Part shown: positions 35,400-44,194 of the stretch, piece after piece
Numbering within the stretch: the first letter of the stretch is position 1
How the letters are laid out: the number at the start of each line of letters is the position of its first letter
Translations under genes and position numbers: made by a program
Notes under the pieces: model-generated
What the model saw: the letters and a program-made list of their open reading frames with translations, nothing else
Told to the model about the DNA's origin: nothing
The model's database searches: none
From: Ignavibacteria bacterium
GTDB lineage: Bacteria > Bacteroidota > Ignavibacteria > Tepidaquicellales > Tepidaquicellaceae
Assembly: GCA_019694675.1 (NCBI GenBank)
Contig: JAIBBK010000006.1
Location: 1 to 64,000, forward strand
Direction of reading: 5' to 3'
DNA: 64,000 nucleotides

Positions 35400-36875
35400 T
35401 TAAATCGGCTTAAGTTCATTCACTTTTTCAAAATACCATCTGCTGTAGCGGCTTTCTGACTGCCGTATCATATCGGACAGATCATCAAGATCCTCCGGCC
35501 TGCACTCTGCCCGGTTGAATCTGAGCCTGAAGAGATTTCTCATGATCTTAAGATTTGTCTCAAGGTTTGACCTTCTGCTTTCGCCGATATCTTTGGCCGA
35601 AGCAAGATAATGCCTGAATGATTCAATCGCCGAGATCCCCGATTCCGATTCATCCAATTCATAGAACAATCTGATCAGCAGTACTTTGCAGTTCACTTTC
35701 ATAAGAGTATTGAAAGGGCTTACAGAGGAGAGCAGTTTGAGCGACTGATCGAACAGTCCCTTCTCGAAGCAGATCATTGCCTCTGCAAGCCCGGCAACAC
35801 TCTTTCTCCGGGATTCTTCCAGAGATGACGAATGCGATCTTAAAACGGATTCCGCGTAAGCAACATCTTTTTCATACAAAGCAAACTGGATCAATTCAAG
35901 ATATATGGAAATATGAAGAGGGCCTACACCGTCTTCATTGAATTTTATGACCTCAAGTTCCTTCCTGCCCAAAGTAAATTTCTCATCATAGAATTTTCTT
36001 TCTCCTCCGTAGATTCTGAATCCGCAGTAATTCTTCAGCTTAATAAACAGATTTGCTGCCTCTGAGTTTGTGTATAAACCTGTTCTTGACAGAAGCAATT
36101 TCTTCAGCCTGAAGTAATTCTTATCATCTTCAAATCCGTTACCCAGTCTGATGAGCCTGAGATGAATTTCAATTTCTTCCTTAGCGGAGCTTTCATAATC
36201 TGCAAGCGTGTCAAGCATCTTATCCGTATCTATGAATCTTGACAAAGCCGGAAAGATCTCTTTATCAGTATCCAGGTTGAATGCTGTCTTGTTGACTGAA
36301 ATGTCCATAAGGTCATGCTCAAACAACTGGAGAAAATGGATGAAGTTATACTCGGCACGTTTGAAAAGATGCGGAGGAACTTTGTGCATGGATGACCTGA
36401 AGAGGTGATAAGCGATGTTCACTGATTCGAGTTTAGCGAGGGCTTCGAAATGCTCATCGTCCATTTTCTTCTTTTCAAACTTCTTTCTCTGACTCTTCAT
36501 TTCAATTCCGAATAAATTGTCCAAATGCCTTCTGTTCAGTTCATCAAGCAGAATAAATGAAGAATGGTTGTCTTCAAAATTCTCTTTCTTAAGCCGATTT
36601 ACAACGAGGAACTCCCTGCACTTTGCAAGTAACTCCGACATCAGATTCCTTACGAAACTTGCGCTGTATTTTCCGCCTGAGAACAATTCGCCAAATACTT
36701 GTTCCTCTGCAGGCCCGTTGTCGCCAAGTTCATTGGAACGTAGGCGGATTATGTCGAACATATTCAATATCTTCTTCTTCCTGTTGAAGTAAGGAGAGTC
36801 GAGGAATAGCCTGAATTCATCAAGTTCTTCTTTGGTCAGGCCGTTTATTATTTCAATTGCTTTGGATTTGATCAT
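35400..36875 (-). CDS. Uncharacterised helical protein, paralog 2 of 3 (SPYFN family)
   Basis: 491 residues, soluble, helical, no signal peptide. The N-terminal 'LDEFRLFLDSPYFNRKKK' (~residues 17-34) matches the motif of paralogs at 23116 and 48753. The region ~60-85 also aligns ('FGELFSGGKYSASFVRNLMS'), as does the TPR-like 'CFEKGLFDQSLKLLSSV' near residue ~370. Overall similarity between the paralogs is low, so they are old duplications. It is divergent (174 nt gap) from the M23 peptidase with the dockerin-like tail at 37050. Function unknown. Confidence 0.85.
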   Translation of the reverse strand: MIKSKAIEIINGLTKEELDEFRLFLDSPYFNRKKKILNMFDIIRLRSNELGDNGPAEEQVFGELFSGGKYSASFVRNLMSELLAKCREFLVVNRLKKENFEDNHSSFILLDELNRRHLDNLFGIEMKSQRKKFEKKKMDDEHFEALAKLESVNIAYHLFRSSMHKVPPHLFKRAEYNFIHFLQLFEHDLMDISVNKTAFNLDTDKEIFPALSRFIDTDKMLDTLADYESSAKEEIEIHLRLIRLGNGFEDDKNYFRLKKLLLSRTGLYTNSEAANLFIKLKNYCGFRIYGGERKFYDEKFTLGRKELEVIKFNEDGVGPLHISIYLELIQFALYEKDVAYAESVLRSHSSSLEESRRKSVAGLAEAMICFEKGLFDQSLKLLSSVSPFNTLMKVNCKVLLIRLFYELDESESGISAIESFRHYLASAKDIGESRRSNLETNLKIMRNLFRLRFNRAECRPEDLDDLSDMIRQSESRYSRWYFEKVNELKPI

Positions 36876-37015
36876 TGTCTAAGTGATTTTTTGCAGGATC
36901 TCTAAGCCGGATTATTGGGAAATCCATTCAGAATTGCAACATCTCTTCCTTTGCCATTAAAGAACAGCGGTGATTTTTCTCTCAAATTTCTTTTTCCGGA
37001 TGCAAATTATTGATT

Positions 37016-37023
37016 TAATTTTG
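37016..37023 (+). promoter_or_regulatory. TAnnTTTG -7 box upstream of the M23 peptidase
   Basis: TAATTTTG matches the Bacteroidota -7 consensus exactly and ends 26 nt before the ATG at 37050. A -33 TTTG is not evident (a T-run lies at 36991-36995), so the call is tentative. Confidence 0.35.
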
Positions 37024-37049
37024 CGGCAAACAAAATTCAACCAACGAAA

Positions 37050-38981
37050 ATGGCAAGCAAAATAAGACTTACAATGGCGGCCTTCCTGATCTGCACATGT
37101 GCTTTTGCGCAGAACCGGAATTCAGACGGCAGTCTGGGATTTTATTCCGAAACTCCTCCTGCGCACAACTGCGGCGTGGAGATCAAATTTGATCCGTCAA
37201 TTCATGAAAACATTTCAGTGATGTTTGAAGGATCCGGTGCATCACTTGACTGGCCGCTCGGGCTTGAACTCAATTCAGGTACGGTTCTTGTGAATTACGT
37301 TGACAACCAAAGCGGTGGCAACATTACGGATTATGAAGGTGAAGAATGGGCATACAACGGCCATAACGGAACAGACATAAGCCTGCATGATTTCAGATCT
37401 ATGGACAGGTGCATACCCGTAAAGGCGGCCGAGTCAGGACGAGTGGTGCAGATTGCATTTGACAGTTACGACAGGAATACCACATGGGACGGCCAGCCGG
37501 CGAACATTATCTGCATAAGGCATGATGACGGGACATATGCTTACTATTACCATCTTATGAAAAGGTCGGTGATACCGAAGCTTGGAGAATATGTTCCGAA
37601 AGGAAGGACTATTGCCTTTGTCGGAAGTTCCGGTAACTCAAGCGATGCTCATCTTCACATAGAAACGGGATATTTTGTAAACAACAACTGGGTCAAACGG
37701 GACCCGTGGAACGGGTCATACAATACTCTGCCTTCGTTGTGGAGCAATCAGTTGCCGTATGAAGGTGATACGGATTTCAGGATGCATGACAACGGGGTTT
37801 ATGTTTCCGCTTCTGTCGGAGGCGATGTATCAACCAATACAGATTTTGCAAAACTCAAGGAGAGAATAATAGCCCCGCTGACAGTAAGCTGTTATGAGCC
37901 CAAGCTCGGATTCTGGATGTTGTTACAGGGCAGATTCACAGGCAGGCAGATCAGATATGAGTTGAGAAAACCCGACGGATCATTGTTTGACGATGTTTAC
38001 TTCTACCTTTCTGATGACGCAAGATATACATGGAGCTGGTGGACGCCGAATTTCAATCCCGGGATCTCCGCAACAGGCAACTGGTACGTGCGGGTCTTGT
38101 ATGACAACGTTGAACAGGGCAGGACCTTTTTCAATGTTCAGCTGCTTACCAGCACTCGTCCGAGGCTGAGTCCCGTTGCTGCAAAGTGCTTCCGGAGATC
38201 AGTGTTTGTCCAAAGAGACACACTAAGGGTGCGGCCGGTACGCGAGAACATGCAGTATGACCTGCTCAACGCTCCTTCAAATGTTACATTGACAAACGAC
38301 TCGATACTGAACATTTCAAGTTTTACGCAGACAAGCAGGATAAGGGAGTTCAAAGTGATTGCAAGCATGGGAGGAAGTTCGACATTCAGGGATACTATGA
38401 TCTACAAGCTGATAGACACGACCAAGGAGAATTTGACGGGAAACGGAATTGTATCCCTTGAACTTACTTCTCTGATCGAAGGAAGGTTTGACGGATCAGA
38501 GATGGAAGGCGACACTGTGACGGTGCAGTTGAGAGGCTCCTTGTTTCCGTACGGTCTGGTGGATGAGGACAAGATCTACATAGACGAAGACGGATACGGG
38601 ATTGCGAACTTCCCTGATGCATCACCCGGTGTTTACTATTACATTGCCGTGAAGCACAGGAATTCTATTGAGACGTGGAGCAAGACGGCGGCTCAGTTTC
38701 CGAACGGACAGCCTTATTACTACGACTTCACAACATCACGTACAAAGGCATACGGTGACAATCTCAAATTCAAGAATTTCAAATACTGCATATACAGCGG
38801 TGACGTGGATCAGGACGGTATCGTTGACGGAACTGACATCGGCATGGTTGACAACGATGTGTCGTTCTTTCTGGCGGGTTATGTGGTGACAGATATAGAC
38901 GGTGACTTGTTTGTGGATGCGGCTGACATGGCTATTGTGGATAACAATGCGTACAGCTTTGTGAGCAGGGTAAGGCCGTGA
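37050..38981 (+). CDS. Secreted M23 (LytM-type) peptidase with dockerin-like tail
   Basis: 643 residues, signal peptide 1-~21. The peptidase domain has zinc ligands H105 and D109 ('HNGTDIS') and H201/H203 ('DAHLHIETG'). This is the complete M23 motif set, so cell-wall or protein cleavage is plausible. Beta-rich segments follow. The C-terminal ~175 residues are the shared tail: 'VAVKHRNSIETWS'-like segment ('IAVKHRNSIETWSKTA'), loops 'GDVDQDGIVDGTD' and 'TDIDGDLFVDAAD', ending 'SFVSRVRP'. It is divergent from helical paralog 2 and convergent with the S9 peptidase. Confidence 0.9.
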   Translation: MASKIRLTMAAFLICTCAFAQNRNSDGSLGFYSETPPAHNCGVEIKFDPSIHENISVMFEGSGASLDWPLGLELNSGTVLVNYVDNQSGGNITDYEGEEWAYNGHNGTDISLHDFRSMDRCIPVKAAESGRVVQIAFDSYDRNTTWDGQPANIICIRHDDGTYAYYYHLMKRSVIPKLGEYVPKGRTIAFVGSSGNSSDAHLHIETGYFVNNNWVKRDPWNGSYNTLPSLWSNQLPYEGDTDFRMHDNGVYVSASVGGDVSTNTDFAKLKERIIAPLTVSCYEPKLGFWMLLQGRFTGRQIRYELRKPDGSLFDDVYFYLSDDARYTWSWWTPNFNPGISATGNWYVRVLYDNVEQGRTFFNVQLLTSTRPRLSPVAAKCFRRSVFVQRDTLRVRPVRENMQYDLLNAPSNVTLTNDSILNISSFTQTSRIREFKVIASMGGSSTFRDTMIYKLIDTTKENLTGNGIVSLELTSLIEGRFDGSEMEGDTVTVQLRGSLFPYGLVDEDKIYIDEDGYGIANFPDASPGVYYYIAVKHRNSIETWSKTAAQFPNGQPYYYDFTTSRTKAYGDNLKFKNFKYCIYSGDVDQDGIVDGTDIGMVDNDVSFFLAGYVVTDIDGDLFVDAADMAIVDNNAYSFVSRVRP

Positions 38982-38987
38982 GAGCGG

Positions 38988-39015
38988 GGCGGCGGGAATA
39001 TATATTCCCGCCGCC
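38988..39015. terminator. 28-bp perfect palindrome, likely bidirectional terminator
   Basis: GGCGGCGGGAATAT is followed directly by its exact reverse complement. It begins 6 nt after the stop of the M23 gene and ends 3 nt before the stop codon of the convergent S9 peptidase gene. No T-run is present. Confidence 0.6.
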
Positions 39016-39018
39016 GTC

Positions 39019-40962
39019 CTACTTTCCGCCCAGCAGAAATTCCTTCACAAACGCCACAGTCACATACCTCAGGTAGTCCGCGTTGGATTTTTTTGCAAAG
39101 CCGTGTCCCTCGTCCTTAGCCTCAAGATACCAGACCTTTCCGCCGCTTTGCATTATCCTGTCCTTCATCTGTTCAGCTTCGGTTCGCGGCACGCGCGGAT
39201 CGTTACTGCCCTGCACTATCAGTATCGGATTGCGGATCTTGCCTGCATTGTTAAGCGGTGAGATCTTCTCAAGAAACTCATACATCTCCGGGTCCCTTTC
39301 GTCACCGTATTCCACCCTCCTCAGATCCCGGCGGTATGATTCCGTGTTCTTCAGGAAAGTGTTGAAATTCGAGATTCCAACAACATCAACAGCGCATCTG
39401 ATCCTGTCCGTGTAATGAACCGAAACGGCAAGCGCCATATATCCTCCGTAGCTTCCGCCTGTCACCATGACCCTTTCAGGGTCAAGATCCGGTTGCTGAG
39501 ATATCCAGTCAAGCAGAGCGCCAATGTCTCTGACGGAATTTTCGCGGTTCATTCCATTGTCAAGGTCAAGAAATTTCTTGCCGTAACCGGATGATCCCCT
39601 CACATTCGGATAGATCACCGCTATGCCAAGTTCGTTGATGTAGTAGTTCTGAAATCCCAGATACACCGGCCTGGACTGGCCCTCCGGGCCGCCGTGCACA
39701 TCAATGATCACGGGCCTTCGGCCCGTAAACCTCCCCGCATCCGGCCTGTAAATGAATCCGCTTATCTCCAATCCGTCAAAACTTATCCACTTCACAAGCT
39801 CCGGTACGCTCAGCTCCTCCGGATTCATTCCGCCCATAGGACTTTCGGTCCATTGCGTCAGCAATCCGGTTGAAAGATCATATACATATACATCCGTCGG
39901 CGACCTTGCTGAATTTATTGACAGTGCGAGTTCAGTTCCGTTGTTGTGGAACTTCATTCCGCCGCTCACTCCTGTCGGGAGAATGTCCAGCTTCTGCGGC
40001 GTTCCGCCGGGAAGTTCTATCATATACAGATTTGACACGCCCGCCTCATTGGTCATGAAAGCAAGTTTGTCGCACTCTTTGCTGATCTCAATTTCGCTTA
40101 CGTTCCACGGAATTTCCTGCGAAAGATACTGCACTTTTCCTGATGCAAGATCCATATATGCCACGCGCTCGAAATCGCTGTTGACATCGGTTATGAGATA
40201 GATGCCTTTTCCTTCTGCGTCAAATTCTCCCTGGCTGAAGTAGGCATCACCTTCATATTCGGGTGTAATCTTTGTAAGGACACCCGATCCGACCTCAAGC
40301 AGGTAGTAATGTGATTCCGTCCTTGAAACAAATTCACTGATAAGAAGGAACCTGTCGTCCGGTGACCAGTCGCGCACACCCCAGCCGCCACCGTTTCTTT
40401 CAAGCAGGAGCTTGTTTGTGGATGAATCCATGGGATCCATAATATAGATGTCGCGGTCGGCGCCGTTCCGCTTTGTGGAAGTGTATGCGATTAGATTCCC
40501 TTTGTTGTTCCACACCGGGAACGAGTTCTGCACTTTGTTTCCGTTTGTGAGCCTTGTTATCTTTCCGCCCGGCACATCATATCTGAATATCTGATCAAAT
40601 TCATTTCCGCCTGTATCCTGAAGAAACAGAAAATAATCTCCGTTAACAGGTTCATACAGTGCATTCCTTACCGGCTCTTCGAGATCAGTGATCTCAATCA
40701 GTTTTGCGCCGGGTGAATTTACTCCGAAAAGCTGCGCCGTGTTTACGCCTCTGGTGGAGACTATCATGCTGACATCTTTCGGATGCCACGCACAGAACCG
40801 TGTGCTTCTTGACTCTGTATACTTTTCGAGTTCGGAAACTATTGAGAGCGGTACCGGCGGAATACCCTCCGCAATCAGATTATCGCCTTTCGGCACAAAC
40901 TCAGTCTGCGAACGGAGTGCGAGTGAATACAGCAGCAGTATGAGTGTCAGAAGTTGCCTCAT
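39019..40962 (-). CDS. Secreted S9 family prolyl oligopeptidase-like peptidase
   Basis: 647 residues. Signal peptide 1-~19. The N-terminal ~370 residues form a TolB/WD40-like beta-propeller ('FPVWNNKGNLIAYTS', 'VRDWSPDDRFLLISE'). The C-terminal alpha/beta hydrolase has S504 in 'GGSYGGYM', D588 in 'QGSNDPRVP' and H620 in 'DEGHGF', a complete triad. Predicted to trim oligopeptides outside the cytoplasm. No NPFNP-type or dockerin-like tail. It could work with the POT peptide importer in peptide use, which is only inference. Confidence 0.92.
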   Translation of the reverse strand: MRQLLTLILLLYSLALRSQTEFVPKGDNLIAEGIPPVPLSIVSELEKYTESRSTRFCAWHPKDVSMIVSTRGVNTAQLFGVNSPGAKLIEITDLEEPVRNALYEPVNGDYFLFLQDTGGNEFDQIFRYDVPGGKITRLTNGNKVQNSFPVWNNKGNLIAYTSTKRNGADRDIYIMDPMDSSTNKLLLERNGGGWGVRDWSPDDRFLLISEFVSRTESHYYLLEVGSGVLTKITPEYEGDAYFSQGEFDAEGKGIYLITDVNSDFERVAYMDLASGKVQYLSQEIPWNVSEIEISKECDKLAFMTNEAGVSNLYMIELPGGTPQKLDILPTGVSGGMKFHNNGTELALSINSARSPTDVYVYDLSTGLLTQWTESPMGGMNPEELSVPELVKWISFDGLEISGFIYRPDAGRFTGRRPVIIDVHGGPEGQSRPVYLGFQNYYINELGIAVIYPNVRGSSGYGKKFLDLDNGMNRENSVRDIGALLDWISQQPDLDPERVMVTGGSYGGYMALAVSVHYTDRIRCAVDVVGISNFNTFLKNTESYRRDLRRVEYGDERDPEMYEFLEKISPLNNAGKIRNPILIVQGSNDPRVPRTEAEQMKDRIMQSGGKVWYLEAKDEGHGFAKKSNADYLRYVTVAFVKEFLLGGK

Positions 40963-41082
40963 CAGATAGAAATTGGTTGTTTGAATTTATTCATACTTAC
41001 GCGTATTGACAATTGATTTCGCGTGAGCCGAGCCATTGATCAAGCTGGCACGGTCAATTGCCGTACAACAATTCTCATTTCA

Positions 41083-41499
41083 TCAGCAAATGATCGTTGC
41101 AACAAGCCGCCTTCTTCCGCCGTGATTCCTGTGCTCGCAAAGATAGATCCCCTGCCATGTGCCGAGATTCATGCGGCCGTCTTTTACCGGAACGGTTACG
41201 CTTTGTCCGAGCAGTGACGATTTTATATGCGAGGTCATATCATCAGGGCCTTCGGAAGTATGAAGAAAGTGCCGGCCTTCTTCAGGCACCATGAGATTGA
41301 AATGAGTTTCAAAGTCTGTCCTCACGTCAGGATCGGCATTCTCGTTTACTGCAAGTGATGCTGAAGTATGCTTTATGAACAAATGCAGCAATCCGGCTTT
41401 CACATCTTTCAGATCCGGAATGTTCTCTGCAACTTCGCGCGTAATTATGTGGAAACCTCTTCCGAATTCCCTGAGTGAGAATTCTTTCTGTATCACCAT
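41083..41499 (-). CDS. YjbQ/UPF0047 family protein
   Basis: 138 residues. Start ATG 41499 is preferred over the longer frame to 41544, because AAGGAG lies 6 nt upstream and 'MVIQKEFSL' matches the family N-terminus. Family motifs: 'GLLHLFIKHTSASLAVNENA' and 'NLGTWQGIYLCEHRNHGGRR'. Some members (E. coli YjbQ) have weak thiamine-phosphate synthase activity; the real role is uncertain. Single gene. Confidence 0.92.
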   Translation of the reverse strand: MVIQKEFSLREFGRGFHIITREVAENIPDLKDVKAGLLHLFIKHTSASLAVNENADPDVRTDFETHFNLMVPEEGRHFLHTSEGPDDMTSHIKSSLLGQSVTVPVKDGRMNLGTWQGIYLCEHRNHGGRRRLVATIIC

Positions 41500-41635
41500 G
41501 ACTGCTCCTTTGTAAATATGAAAAGCAAATGAAATGCGGAACAAATTCCGGTTTCATGATCCGCATCTTTACGATTACATAACAGTGGCATTACACAATG
41601 AAGGATTAGTTAAGAATGCCTTTAATCTATATGTA

Positions 41636-41643
41636 TAGTTTTG
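41636..41643 (+). promoter_or_regulatory. TAnnTTTG -7 box upstream of the nucleotidase-like gene
   Basis: TAGTTTTG matches the -7 consensus exactly and ends 30 nt before the ATG at 41674. It also argues for that ATG rather than the TTG at 41641. No clear -33 box. Confidence 0.35.
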
Positions 41644-41673
41644 AAATACAATATTCAATTAAAACCATTAACA

Positions 41674-44025
41674 ATGAACAATCCCAACAGATTTGCAAGG
41701 TTCGTGCTTTCTTCTCTCATCATCCTTGTAATTTCAGCACAATCATTTGCACAGTTCAAGCTGACAGTACTTCACAACAATGACGGAGAATCAAAGCTCC
41801 TGAATGCAGGCACAGGAAATCTTGTGAACTTTGGCGGAGTATCGAGATTCAAGACTCTTCTTGATTCGCTCAGGGCACAGTCAGGCTCTGCAAACATTCC
41901 CTCAATTATGCTCGCCGCCGGAGATAATACGCTTGCAGGACCTGAGTTTTACGTAAGCCAGCAACTGCCTTACGGCACACCTTTCTACGACGTGGTTGCC
42001 ATGAACTCATTCGACTATGACGCAATCTGTATAGGTAATCATGATTTCGATTTCGGCCCTGATCTTCTTGCGCGAATCATAAGGGACTTTCAGCCGCTTC
42101 CGCAGGCGCCGTGGCTCTGTGCAAATGCCGATTTCAGCGGTGAAGACAGCCTTCAGGCATTGGTCAATTCAGGAAGGATCGCCCCGACAAAAGTGCTGAA
42201 CATTAACGGAGTACAGGTCGGGATCATCGGCGCAATTACTCCGAGACTTCCTTTCATCTCAAGCCCTGGAAATGTTGTTATAGACACAAATGTGGCTAAC
42301 ATAGTGCAGTCACAGGTGAACACCCTTACGAATAACGGCGTCGGAATCATAATTCTCATCAGCCATCTTCAAACAATTAAGGAAGACTCAGCACTCTGCA
42401 GAAGAATCTCAGGCGTTGACATTATGGTCGGCGGTGGTGGCAGTGAAGTTCTTGCTAACCAGGGTGACCTGCTTGTGCCGGGAGATTTGGTTTACGGAAG
42501 CTATCCGTACTATGTTCCCAACCTTAACAATGTGAACGTCCCTCTCATTACAACAGAAGGAGCGTATAAGTATATTGGAAAGTTCACAGGAGAGTTTGAC
42601 AATCTCGGCAACCTGATCTCTGTTGATACTTCAAGCGGTCCGGTGAGAGTTGCCGGAGGAAGCAATCCTGATTCTGTAACAAGAAATGCACAATTGGTAA
42701 GTGATGTTGATGTTCCTATCACCGCAGGACTTGCAGGTCTTGCTTCAAACGTTTTGGCGCAGACAAATACAGCTCTTGACGGCAGAAGGACAGCAGTCAG
42801 GACAAAAGAGACGAATCTCGGAAACCTGATCGCAGATGCATTTCTTTGGAGCGCTTCACAATCTGCGAGCAACGGATCCGGATTGCCGGTTCCGGACATT
42901 GCACTTCAGAACGGAGGAGGGATCAGAAACAACAGCATAATTCCTGCCGGTAACTTCAGCGAGCTCAATGCATTCGCAGTGCTTCCCTTTGCAAACTTCC
43001 TTAGTATTGTACCTAATGTTCCGAGATCACAGGTAAAGGAGATTCTCGAGAATGCAATCTCCAACATTGCACAGACGGACGGCAGATTTGCCCAGGTTGG
43101 AGGTCTGAGAGTTGAGTACAATCTTCAGGGTCAAAGGCAGATCGTTGACAATGACGGAAATGTTCTGACACCGGGCACAAGAGTAAGAAATGCTGAAGTA
43201 GTCAATCAGACTAATGGAATCTCATATCCGATTGTTCAAAATGGAGAGGTTGTTCCCGGACCGGGAATTAACATTGCAACAATAGATTTTCTCGCAAGAG
43301 GAGGTGATCAGTATCCATTCAGGGGTGCTCCTTTTACCAATCTCGCAATCAGCTATACGGGGGCTCTGATTGATTACTTGCAGAACGGGCTCGGTGGTGT
43401 TGTTGATTCTGCCCAGTATCCTCTGACAGGTTCAGGTAGAATTACAATTCTTGATGTTCCGTTGCCGGTTGAGCTTGCGTCATTTACCTCATCAGTGAGC
43501 GGAAGGAACGTCACACTCAACTGGTCAACATCTTCAGAGCTGAACAGCATGGCCTTTGATGTAGAAAGATCCGCAGAAAGCGGAAGCTGGATTAAGGTGG
43601 GCAGTGTTTCCGGATCGGGCACAACCAATGAGATCAGAAATTACACTTTCGAAGACAGAAATCTGAATACAGGCCGATACACCTACAGACTCAAGCAGAT
43701 TGACTTCAATGGAGAGTTCGAGTATCACAATATGACGGGCGAAGTTGTAATTGGTATTCCGGCCGTCTTCAGCTTGTCTCAGAATTATCCTAACCCGTTC
43801 AATCCGACAACGAAGATCAACTATGATGTACCTGCAGAAACTTTTGTCACTCTTAAGATCTTCGATATAGCCGGAAACGAAATAATGACACTTGTAAATG
43901 AGAAAGTCAGCGCCGGAAGCTATTCCGTCACGTTCTCAGGTGCAAACCTTTCGAGCGGAATGTACATATACAGGCTTCTCGCCGGAGACTTCTCCGCGAC
44001 AAGAAAGATGACTTTGATCAAATAG
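41674..44025 (+). CDS. Secreted 5'-nucleotidase/metallophosphatase-like protein with NPFNP-type sorting tail
   Basis: 783 residues from ATG 41674, with a signal peptide ('FVLSSLIILVISAQSFAQ'). The N-terminal metallophosphatase fold shows 'GNHDFDFGPD' and 'ISHLQ'. The first metal motif reads 'LHNNDGES' instead of HTNDxHG, and the GHxH position reads 'VGGGGSEVL', so two canonical metal ligands are replaced. The nucleotidase C-terminal domain has 'TNLGNLIADAF' and 'LQNGGGIRN'. Then come a fibronectin-like segment ('VELASFTSSVSGRNVTLNWS') and the tail 'SQNYPNPFNPTTKINYDV', ending 'KMTLIK'. Substrate unknown; it may be a divergent active subfamily. Confidence 0.85.
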   Translation: MNNPNRFARFVLSSLIILVISAQSFAQFKLTVLHNNDGESKLLNAGTGNLVNFGGVSRFKTLLDSLRAQSGSANIPSIMLAAGDNTLAGPEFYVSQQLPYGTPFYDVVAMNSFDYDAICIGNHDFDFGPDLLARIIRDFQPLPQAPWLCANADFSGEDSLQALVNSGRIAPTKVLNINGVQVGIIGAITPRLPFISSPGNVVIDTNVANIVQSQVNTLTNNGVGIIILISHLQTIKEDSALCRRISGVDIMVGGGGSEVLANQGDLLVPGDLVYGSYPYYVPNLNNVNVPLITTEGAYKYIGKFTGEFDNLGNLISVDTSSGPVRVAGGSNPDSVTRNAQLVSDVDVPITAGLAGLASNVLAQTNTALDGRRTAVRTKETNLGNLIADAFLWSASQSASNGSGLPVPDIALQNGGGIRNNSIIPAGNFSELNAFAVLPFANFLSIVPNVPRSQVKEILENAISNIAQTDGRFAQVGGLRVEYNLQGQRQIVDNDGNVLTPGTRVRNAEVVNQTNGISYPIVQNGEVVPGPGINIATIDFLARGGDQYPFRGAPFTNLAISYTGALIDYLQNGLGGVVDSAQYPLTGSGRITILDVPLPVELASFTSSVSGRNVTLNWSTSSELNSMAFDVERSAESGSWIKVGSVSGSGTTNEIRNYTFEDRNLNTGRYTYRLKQIDFNGEFEYHNMTGEVVIGIPAVFSLSQNYPNPFNPTTKINYDVPAETFVTLKIFDIAGNEIMTLVNEKVSAGSYSVTFSGANLSSGMYIYRLLAGDFSATRKMTLIK

Positions 44026-44051
44026 TTTTCTGTTCCGAATATCCTGTTAAG

Positions 44052-44087
44052 CAAGAGCCCCGGAGATTTCCGGGGCTCTTGAATTTT
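44052..44087 (+). terminator. Rho-independent terminator after the nucleotidase-like gene
   Basis: A perfect 13-bp stem (CAAGAGCCCCGGA, 44052-44064, with 44069-44081) closes a 4-nt loop and is followed by AATTTTAT. It lies 26 nt after the stop codon. Confidence 0.9.
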
Positions 44088-44194
44088 ATCCGGCACTGTT
44101 CTGCAGGCTTCTTCATTAAGTCCTTCTGAGATCGTTTTCCCCGATCATCCGATCCATAATTGCAGACAATGACTAACTGTCCTCTTCTTCATAT

